Assembly: GCF_036898095.1 (NCBI RefSeq) | Contig: NC_090728.1 | Location: 93,736,404 to 93,800,403, forward strand | Length of the DNA stretch: 64,000 bases | Reading direction: 5' to 3' | Source of the DNA: Palaemon carinicauda | Taxonomy: Eukaryota; Arthropoda; Malacostraca; Decapoda; Palaemonidae | Shown here: positions 55,203 through 64,000 of the stretch, in pieces | Numbering within the stretch: position 1 is the first letter of the stretch | How the letters are laid out: every line of letters begins with the position of its first letter | Translations under genes and position numbers: made by a program | Notes under the pieces: generated by a model | What the model was told of the DNA's origin: nothing | The model's input: the letters and a program-made list of their open reading frames with translations, nothing else | Databases searched by the model: none

Positions 55203-57986
55203 CAGTGATGCCTCACATTACGAAATTAATTGGTTCCGTAATGGCTTTTGTAAAGTGATTTTTTCATCTTGTGAGTCGCCTTTTACATGTAAATAGCTTA
55301 ATTCATTCCAGACCCTACAAAAACACCACATTAAATGATTATGAAAAGGATACACACTACTAAACAGTACTAAATGTATGACAAGTACTGTATTTGGATC
55401 ATTCAAAAGAAAGTTAACAGTTAGTAACCTGTAAAAGAAATATATAATATGAGCAAACAGTAAAAATACAGTAAAAAAAATGTGAAACCTTACTTTTGGA
55501 GTGAGGTGATGTCCGAGAGCGAAGTGCGGGGCAGTAGAGGAGGATGAAAAACGGCGGAAAACTTTAACAAGTGGCAGAAAACGTAAACACGTGACTTTAC
55601 AAAACAGATTTACAAATGACAGAAAACATTAATACTTAATTCTAAGAAATACATTTACAAATGGCAGGAAATATTAACTCTTAACTTTAAGATAAACTTT
55701 AAATTAAATTTCTTTTACTTTTATTTTTTGCATTTTCTAATTTTGTGTTTTTTTTACTTTACGTTTTGTATTCTCTAAATCTAATTAAACTACGTATTTT
55801 CTTCATCACTGCTACTTTTCTTTCGTTTTTTATTTAGCGATTGGTCTGCTTCTACCGAAAGCCTCTTTTTATAATAATTGTCCAAAGAAGCTTGTTTCTG
55901 CCTGCTTTTTAAAATTTTCCTGAAATGACTCAGGCAAACGTCATTATAGTACTTAAGCGTATGACCTGTGAGAATATTTTCTGGGTGTCTCTTTTCTACG
56001 AGAGCCACCATTTTAAAGTAGCCATCTAGACCCTCCTTAATTTCTGCCATTGTCAGTGGGTCATCCTCTTCCCCCCGCTGTACTCTTCCTGAACGACGTT
56101 CAGTTGCAGGGCCTCCAACTCCTTCAGGTCATCCGTCATAAGTTCCTCTTGGTGCTCCTCGATAAACTCATCAATGTCGGCCTCATCAACTTCCAGACCC
56201 CATGGACATCCCGAGTGTAACGATCTCGGCAATTTCAGATTGAGTAGCAGGTTCAGGATCGTCAACATTTTCAGAATCGGCTTCAACTTGGTCTGCATGG
56301 AAGCCCTCGAAATCTCATGCAGAGACGGCATCAGTCACAGCTTCGTCCACTCACAGTTCAAGGTGCGCCTCGAAACCTCCTGCCAAGCTTGATCGATGAT
56401 TTTGCGGCATATGATATAAAAATGAACCTTCCAAAATTGATGAAGGGTGAGGTTTGTGCTCTCAATGATTTCGAAACATCTCTTGATGAGATATTTCATA
56501 TAAAGCTTCTTAAAATTTGAAATCACTTGCTGGCCCATGGGATGGAGGAGAGGGGTGGTGTTCGGTGGAAGAAAGAGAACCTTGATGAAGGAATTTTTTG
56601 CTACGATATCTATATCTTCCTCGAGGGCAGGAGGGTGAGCAGGGGCATTGTCCAGCACCAGCAAGCATTTCATAGGGAGATGCTTCTCTTCCAAATACTT
56701 TTTCACAATCGGGCCGAAACAAACATTTACCTACTCAGTGAACAATTGTCCTGTTACCCAGGCTTTTCCATTAGCCCTCCATAACACGTGAAGGCTTGAG
56801 GAATATCGGAGTGATACACCAGCAGGGGTTTAACCTTGCAATCCCCACTGGCATTTGCACAGTGCAAGGGTAAGCCTGTCCTTCACAGGCTTATGCACTG
56901 GTAGCCTCTTTTCTTCTGCCGTGATGTACGTTCGACGAGGCATCTTTTTCTAAAAAAGCCCAGTCTCGTTGCAATTGAAGACTTGCTGAGGACTGTAGCT
57001 TTCCTGGACAGTCAACTTGTCGAACATCTTAACAAAGGCTTCAGCCGCTTTCGTGTCCGAGCTTGCAGCCTCCCCATGACGCACCACTGAATGAATGCCT
57101 GAGGGTCTCTTAAATTTTTCAAACCACCCACGAGAAGCTTGGATCTCTGGGGGTGCCTGCTTCGATGTTCCTTCTCCTGTGCTGGCTTTGGCCTGAGCAT
57201 GCACGAGGACACTGAAAATGGCGCTGGCTTTCTGGCAGATTATTGCTTTGGTGATAGTGTCTCCGGCCATTTCTTTATCCTTTATCCAGATAACCAGCAG
57301 TCTCTAGCAGTCTCTCCATCTCATTGTGGACGTGGCTCCTCTTGCTGGAGAAAACAGTCATGCCCTTAGAAAGTGTTGCTGCTTTGATAGCTTCCTTATG
57401 CTTTAGGATCGTTCCTATCGTAGGCAGATTTTGGCCATATTCATTCGCAATCACACTTAATCCCACGCCAGCCTTGTATTTCTTGATTATTTCCATCTTC
57501 ATCTTCATGGAAAGCATTATCCTCTTCTTTCCCTGGACATCAGTGACTTTCTTGGGACCCATGGCTCATAATGTAACGTAATATCACACACGATACAGTA
57601 CAATTGTTATGAAAGTGAAATCACAAATACTAAGTCAATGCTTACGATACTGCTGCCGAAACAAAATGGCATAGGAACGCCAATGCGTAGATGCATGATG
57701 GGATACAGTACAGTAGATGCTAACCAACAGGAGAACAGGATCTTATGGTGGTAACTAGCACCTAAGTAAGGAGATAACCAGTGTGAGCTCAGGAGGATGG
57801 TAGTGATTTTACGTGCTGGCGCAGCGGGAATTTTAAAATCAGTCTCAGACACGACAGGCTCTCGCACAGTACCTCCTTCCGTTGTCTGAAACATTTTTCA
57901 TGATGTGAGTCGTAAAATTCTTCGCATCTCGTTTTGCAAAGCGAAAATTTTGTAAGCAGATTCTTTCGTGTCGAGAGGTTTGACTG
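55203..57986 (-). mobile_element. Tigger/pogo-type DNA transposon
   Basis: The ends are terminal inverted repeats beginning CAGT (cagtgatgcctcacattacg at left; cagtcaaacctctcgacacg at right, inverted), flanked by TA at 55201-55202 and 57987-57988. TA target duplication and a CENP-B-like transposase define the group. At 2.8 kb it is nearly full length. The transposase is decayed. Confidence 0.88.
55790..57562 (-). pseudogene. Tigger-like transposase (inactive)
   Basis: 57275-57562 encodes the N-terminal CENP-B-type helix-turn-helix (KKVTDVQGKKRIMLSMKMKM, VIANEYGQNLPTI). 56950-57270 holds the second HTH (ASRGWFEKFKRPSGI) and the first catalytic box, where FNCNETGLF has Asn in place of Asp. 56335-56706 holds the second box (LLVLDNAPAH, Asp kept) and the third, PNTTPLLHPMGQQVI, in which the usual Asp is Gly. 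56053-56331 and 55790-56050 are the C-terminal tail. Part of the catalytic domain between 56710 and 56950 is out of frame. Two of three acidic residues are lost, so it is inactive. Confidence 0.85.
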
Positions 57987-57988
57987 TA

Positions 57989-58283
57989 TATACTAATCTT
58001 TATTTTTTAATTCCAATTATTTCTATGAATCTTACTTGAGGTTCACATGGTTGAATCCAACACTCTCAAGGAGAAGGCTAAGTAGGGGAAAGAGACTAAC
58101 CAAACCAAAAATCCTAACCTGAAATCTTACACCAAACAACCAGACAAGCATTATCTTACTCCTAGTAGTATAAAGATTGCTACTGAAAGATAATGAGAAC
58201 TTCCCTCATTCTTTTGCAATCCAAAACGTGACCAAAAAAAGAAATACCAAACAATCAAATACCTTGAGGGCAAATTAACCAAA
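57989..58283. other. no gene recognised
   Basis: AT-rich DNA. Contains the weak third copy of the tip-like repeat near 58030-58075. Confidence 0.4.
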
Positions 58284-59058
58284 ATGACAAATTTAGAAAT
58301 TGTTATTTTTCCTAACTATACAAACCTGAAGTTCTTTACATAGGAGTTAGACTACACGAGAGTATGCATAATGGTCATAAAAACTTTTAACAGGTGGCAC
58401 AACCTCCCAGCAGTTTCTGGGGTAGCAGGGGGGAATCCAGCCCACCTGCACACTCACTACCTCAACCACTACCAGGACTTGCTGGGAGAGGGTGATGGCA
58501 GGAAAAGTATGCATAAAGAACTTGAGGTTTGTATAGTCAGGAAAAATACATATTACTTCCAAATTTGTCATTTGTTCTGATACGAATACAAACAATTGTT
58601 ATTTACATAGAAGACTCGTCTATACGTGATTGGAAGTCCATTCAATTGGCTGAAAGCTTTGTCCTAGGATTGCTTCATCGGAGCTTAAGGAAGCTTGGGA
58701 TGAGTATCTTGAGACCTCATGAATCTGTTGGGTTGATAATACCAGAGGTTGACGGCCAGTGCAATAATGGTCAGGGAGTGGGGAACCACTCTGTGACTAC
58801 ATCTAAGCTATGTATAAAGCATAGGATTATTCTCATACACACTGAGACCTAAGCAACCAAACTCGCCCAAGAGATTGGGGACGCAATGGAATATATTAGT
58901 ACAGGAACAGATATATATTCAAGCAACTTGCAAAGTGCGGCTTGCCTACAGTCGATGGGAGCCAACTAGCACGACCTTGGATGGTATACCCTAAGAGAGG
59001 GAAAGATGAAGAAAAGAAAAGGCCAGTGATATCTTTTCATATATCAGTCTAAAACCAT
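58284..59058 (-). mobile_element. DIRS-like terminal fragment G (related to copy F)
   Basis: It starts with atgacaaattta like copy F. It has the right ITR to about 58510 and an ICR at 58515-58610 joining gaggtttgtatagtcagg... with tttgttctgatacgaataca. It then continues to a stretch at 59000-59055 that matches 45075-45135 of copy F (gatgaagaaaagaa, atcttttcat, cagtctaaaacc). It is cut there by the LINE fragment. Only the 3' end of the element survives. Confidence 0.7.
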
Positions 59059-59059
59059 C

Positions 59060-59690
59060 TATTGACACAACACATTGATATCCATTCTAGGTGCTACTTC
59101 ATTTCTTACACCGGTTCTCACCCTCATTACTTCGTTCCCAGGCCCATCTGATTGAGATACACCAGTCATAATCCTCAGGTACTTCATCTCGAACATATTC
59201 AATTTCTGTCTGTCATTTTCATTCATCACAACTCCGATCCATAAATCACAGTTGGTAAAATAAATTTCTCATACAAAACTCTGTTTAAATCCATTCCTAA
59301 CCCTCTATTCTTTACCACTCCCTTCACTGCCCCCAACACTTTACATCCTTCATTTACTCTCTGATGTACATCTACTTCCACTCCAACATTTGCAGCAACA
59401 ACAGACACCAAGTACTTAAACTGATATTCTTCCTCAAATACCTCTCCAATAAACATAACATTCAATCTAGCACCACCTTCTCGTGTTTCTCATAACCTTA
59501 CTCTTACCCAAATTAACTCTCAACTTCCTTATCTCACATACCCTTCAAAACTCTGTCACTAGTCGACCCAGCTTTTCCTACGAGTCTGCAACAAATACAT
59601 TATCATCAGCAAACAACAACTGATTCACTTCCCACTCATGATCACTCTCATTTATCAGTTTCAATTGTCGACCAAGTAAAAAAAATGTTA
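59060..59690 (-). pseudogene. RTE-like LINE fragment, relative of the 53-55 kb element
   Basis: EVNQLLFADDNVFVAD near 59590-59650 and QFKYLVSVVAANVGVEVDV near 59350-59430 correspond to the RT catalytic box and thumb of the LINE at 52960-55107. Stop codons and frame shifts separate them. It starts and ends abruptly inside the coding region. Confidence 0.8.
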
Positions 59691-62276
59691 AGCAGAACAG
59701 TGGGTTGCTTAACATATTAGTTGACAAAGTGTAGGCAATGGGACGTGACTTGGTAGGTTTGGGCTGCAAAAATATGCAAATTCTTACTTTTTGCACGTTT
59801 CTGTTGCCTAACCTGCACGGATAAGGAAGGCTGACTGTATACAGTAGTCCTGTATAAAATTTGGTATAGCTTTGTTTGGTTTTATATTTTGGGAAACATG
59901 ATTTCCAATGGAACAAACAATCGGCGATAATTAACAGGCATTCCTACGTTGATGAAAATTCGATATTCAACTATGTACGAATATAAATTAAGTTTACACA
60001 TGGTTTTCAATCTCACCAAACAGTAATAAGAATAAGACAACTCATGTGCAAAAAATTCTAGATTACAGTTTACTGTATAGTGAAATTGTTCCTGTTTAAA
60101 AAAAAACACTATTGGAACAAAATAAACATGTATTAAATTAGTAACAAGAAATTCAAGTTACTAACAATCAATATTAGGAAGTTTTACTTTAGGTTTTAAA
60201 CTTACAGAATGGAGTGTTACTATTCAGTATGAGGAGCCCAACATATTCCTAAAGGATTATATTCTGAGAGCGAAACCTCACTGAACTGACGGCCTATGCA
60301 ATCTCAACTCTCTAAAATTATGTCAGTTACTTTCTCTGAAAACTTGTAGATTTAGACTTTCATAATTTAATAATAGAGCCAATATCCATTAATGTCAAGC
60401 AATGTAAAGTGAAAACAAACAATAAAGGCCATTTGGTTTCCAGATACTACTTAACAGCCACATACTGTGCTGGAAAAGAAAAGGAAAAATCAATGGCTTG
60501 TCAAAGCCTACCTTTTATAGAGGTATTACATAAGAGATTGGTATTTTTCTTAAAGCCTATCTATTAGGAGGTAATAGCACCAATACTGGATGATGAAACC
60601 ACCGAGTTTGTAGAGGTTTTAAAAACCTCCTAAAATCTGTTCACCTGGCATTAGAGGCATAAAAAGAGAAGCCTATCACAACTGTCAAAATATTTCATGC
60701 CACAATAATGAAGGCTCAAAAAGGTGGCTCATTTACATTTGCTGCAGCAGTAGGGGAGAGATGTAGGTCAAACTTCTACCCAAATTTTTTATATCTGAAT
60801 CTGTTGGTCTTTATGGGTATACAGTATGTACTAGCATGTGAAATGGCGAAGGTTACACAATAGAAGGACCTTGAGCAAATAAGGAGATTGAAGTTTAAAG
60901 GGGAAGCAGGAGACTATAATGCACTGTGTACTATCAGAAACATTACAGATAGCGCACAAGAACCTCTAGGCAAAATGTAAGAGGTTGGCCTATGTTTGGA
61001 AGCAGGGCAGATTTGACTAGGAGTTCTGCCACTGCCAGAAGGATCTTCAGGATTCTCAGCTTATATGAACACAAACTTTACCATAAATAAATGAAATTGA
61101 TATCAATAAACTTCAGAAAATCCAGTACTAGCTTAAGTAGTAACATCCCATCAATATCTAGATCGCCTTGTCTGTGTTTTTTACATGCTCCGATGATTTG
61201 ATATCTACTTTTCTCCTGAGAGTCCTTATTACAAACCTTGGACAATGGCCTAACATATTACACAATAAAAGAGTGGTAAAGTCACTTTCTGCACACCTAT
61301 GATAAAAATCAAAGTGTAGACAATGACATGCCGTAAAAAGAATGAGGATCTTTATACGCTAGTAATAACTCACTTGAACCCATAAACAATACTTTTATAA
61401 CCTCTCAATCTGGAAACTTATTCTACTATGAAAGACTAAATCTACACAACATGATAAAAAATACTGAAAGGCTTATCATCATCACGCTAACTGCCATACA
61501 TCGCTATATAGTCAGTAATAATATGGAAGGGGGGTTTGAGGCTCTTAAAGCAAGAGAAAATTGGAAATTTAATTTTAAATAATCGATGTCGACACATGCG
61601 TGATTTGAGGAGGAAGCCATATGAACCCTAGGTGAGACTCATCAAAATAATATAGATTGATGTGTATTGTACACAAGATACACAGGTGCAATAGTAAAAT
61701 ATTTTCACTATATGTGCCCTTTATACTAAGCATTCATTATTATGCATACTCTTGCATATATACAGTAAATCATACATTAAAATCAAATACTGATTGCTCT
61801 AATGTAAATAACATAGTAATGTACTATAAAATTCTTATATTGTATTCATAAATTTGTAATTTTGGTAGTTATCATGACAGTTCTCAAGTACTCACAAATT
61901 TTTCTTGATACTATTGTGTGCATTGTTTTAATACACATTTAAAGGATGAACAATTCTTATTTCTACGAATTCTACACAGTAGTAGCCTGAAAACAAGAAA
62001 GGAAAATATTTTTCAACTTTTAATTAAAGTATAAAAGTTTCTAATCCCAACAAATCTATGGGGATATTATACAAAAAGTGCAAAGATGAGGATACATGCA
62101 AGAAAACTAAACTGGCTAAGGTTATTTGCTTGCATCCTAATTTTTGTCATTTTTGCATCCACCTTTGATCTGTTACTGCAGATAATGGAGGAGTTACTGA
62201 ATTAGCTAAACCTATATGCTCCTACACTATAATAATAACAAGAAATAAATTGGAAATTCTTATTTGCAAGCTATAG
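59691..62276. other. no gene recognised
   Basis: AT-rich DNA with no conserved frame that I can identify. The tip-like repeat partner lies at 61560-61650. Confidence 0.4.
61560..61650. repeat. dispersed tip-like repeat, inverted partner of 52480-52580
   Basis: ggaaatttaattttaaataa, cgatgtcgaca and gaggaggaagccatatgaac are the reverse complement of the left copy with scattered differences. Confidence 0.5.
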
Positions 62277-63346
62277 TCTGCTTCATCCTAGCTGGCAATT
62301 GGAGCAAAACCAAGGTTTAAAAGCTCGTCCCTGATTGGCTGTTGGTTCAGGCTTCCTCCCCTCCCACTGACCGACGATCACCCGTCATCATCAAAATACT
62401 CCGTTACTCCTCACAAGAAGATATTATTTTTTCCTTCGTAGCTCATTTATTTTGCATCGTATCTACTTGTTTCTTTGGTAACAGACCAATTAATAATGAA
62501 AGAGTATAATTTCAGTGAAAAAATATCCACTTTAACTTAAATGAATTCTAAAATGTGAGTTGAAATGAACCTATCACCTGAGAATCTTTATACCACACCC
62601 AATAATATGCTGATTTTTTCTTACAAATATCAAGCTCCCATATACTGTACTGTATATAAAGGGTAGAATAATGTAGAAACAGTCATTCTTCTTGTCATGG
62701 GAGTCTTACATTATAGAAAAGATAGAGAGTAATGCTGGGAAGTTCATTTTAATGTTAAAAAAAGAAAGAAAAAAAAATAAACAGCAAAATCACTTGACGC
62801 TCCAGATACACCTGTTTTCCAAGCGCGCTCTCTCTCTCTCTCTCTTCCTCTCTCTCAGCATCGATGAAATTTGCAACGATATCGCAGTACAAAGCCAAAT
62901 ATTTCACCATTCTTTTCCTTCCTTGCATTATTTTTTAGGTTTATGACATTCAAGAGGATTTTTTCTACAAAATCCACCTATTTTCATTTACATTTGCATA
63001 ACATTTGTAGGTAAGAAACAGCATATAAGGAAAGTTGTATAAAGTTTTATCAGCTCTCGTTTCAGTTCAACACGTATTTTTTCGTATATATTTTTTAAGA
63101 TATGGATATTTTTTTCAAGGTAATACTCATCATGGACCTTAAATCTGTGTGACCAAAGAAACAGGTAGATATTATGTAAACTAAGTGAGGTATAAAGCAA
63201 AAACGAAAATCATGTACCGCGGACAAATGTAATGTTTTGCTTCGTTGTTGGTCAGCGGGAGGGGAGGAAGCCTGAACCAACAGCTAATCAGCTACGAGCT
63301 TTCAAACCGTCGTTCGGCTTCAGTCACCAGCTAGGATGAAACACAC
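62277..63346. mobile_element. non-autonomous inverted-repeat element with TA flanks
   Basis: Terminal inverted repeats of about 110 bases at 62277-62390 and 63240-63346 share ttcatcctagctggc, the core of the gctttcaaacc/ggtttaaaagc segment, and ggttcaggcttcctcccctc. Both ends are bordered by TA. The 0.85-kb interior is AT-rich, holds a CT microsatellite and has no transposase. It fits a MITE or deletion derivative of a TA-targeting DNA transposon. The superfamily is not decidable from the tips. Confidence 0.65.
62829..62858. repeat. (CT)n microsatellite, imperfect
   Basis: 15 CT units with one TTC interruption, inside the inverted-repeat element. Confidence 0.85.
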
Positions 63347-64000
63347 TATAGTGTTTGAATAATAAAAATGCATTTAGATTTTCCAGTACCACAGAACTTT
63401 TCAAGTTTACATTGAGTAATCACAATATTTTCAATTTTCTTTCTACCCCATACCATCCTAGACAATAAAGTACTGTACTGTACATTCATTTCAATCAAAT
63501 GATAATTGTTATAGAATAGTGCACAGTACATGGAATTGAAACTCATACATTAAAGCCTAATATTATACAATACGTACTCTGAAAAGAATGTTGTCAAGTA
63601 TTATTTAAGAATGTATAAAGAAAATAGTGGCTATTTCATTTTAGCAGAATGTCTGCAAATACCAGCTAACAATAATTTTCAATAATGTTATGCAGTATGA
63701 ATGAAAAAGTTTGACATACTTAAAGTAAGACTTTCTCTCCCTTAAAATTCATGCAATAAAAGGACATATCTTGACACTTCATAATAGAAAACCAAAATCA
63801 TTCAAAAAGTCTTTAAAAATTGCTATTATATACACAGTATTTTAGTACTGTACTAACAACATTATAGCCAATAATAAAGTCACACACAATCACAGTAATT
63901 ATTCATGTAAAGCTAGCAGTCACCTTTGGGTTTGCTAAGAAAATTTGGAAATATGACAAGTTATGTCAACCAAAGTATATTCAAATTTGTCGATAAAAGT
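63347..64000. other. no gene recognised
   Basis: AT-rich DNA to the window end with several tactgtac-type words. No gene or element supported. Confidence 0.45.

Overview
This is eukaryotic, repeat-dominated DNA. I see no host protein-coding gene, rRNA or tRNA that I can support. Nearly all recognisable sequence is transposable elements: at least six copies or fragments of DIRS-like (tyrosine-recombinase) retrotransposons, non-LTR retrotransposons (CR1-like and RTE-like), a Tigger/pogo-type DNA transposon, a tRNA-derived SINE, a TA-flanked inverted-repeat element, and AT, CT and GC-rich simple repeats. The mix of DIRS elements, RTE/CR1 LINEs, Tigger and long AT/CT microsatellites fits an arthropod, most plausibly a decapod crustacean. 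That placement is an inference from repeat content, not from a host marker.

Layout. 1-8248: DIRS copy A (minus strand), with open gag, RT/RNase H and tyrosine recombinase (YR) frames; the window cuts off its right terminal repeat. 8249-16840: old LINE pieces (CR1-like at 9.1-9.4 and 9.9-12.2 kb, RTE-like at 14.8-16.0 kb), a SINE at 13.4-13.6 kb, and long AT and CT microsatellites. 16841-21605: DIRS-like copy E of another family, broken at both ends. 21605-43822: copies C (minus) and D (plus) of a third DIRS group, lying head to head as a large imperfect palindrome. Copy C is split by the nearly intact copy B (22453-31254), a sister of A. 44346-51702: copy F, a degenerate DIRS-like element with its own inverted terminal repeats (ITRs), an internal complementary region (ICR) and a GC-rich 24-bp minisatellite. 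52695-55107: 5'-truncated RTE-like LINE with a long open frame. 55203-57986: dead Tigger-like transposon. 58284-59058: terminal fragment G of an F-like DIRS element, followed by a LINE fragment. 62277-63346: non-autonomous inverted-repeat element.

How the parts work together. In A and B, gag, RT/RNase H and YR overlap in alternating frames. The ICR of copy B reads as the reverse complement of the element's own circle junction, as expected for DIRS replication through a circular intermediate. Copies A, B, C and D share a polypyrimidine-AG acceptor with an upstream TACTCAT motif just before the gag start, so gag is probably expressed after removal of a leader intron. A small upstream reading frame (M...SS...LST) is recognisable in both families. 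B is nested in C without an obvious target-site duplication, which gives a relative age: C/D older than B. C and D share three disabling mutations, so they descend from one already defective copy or from one another.
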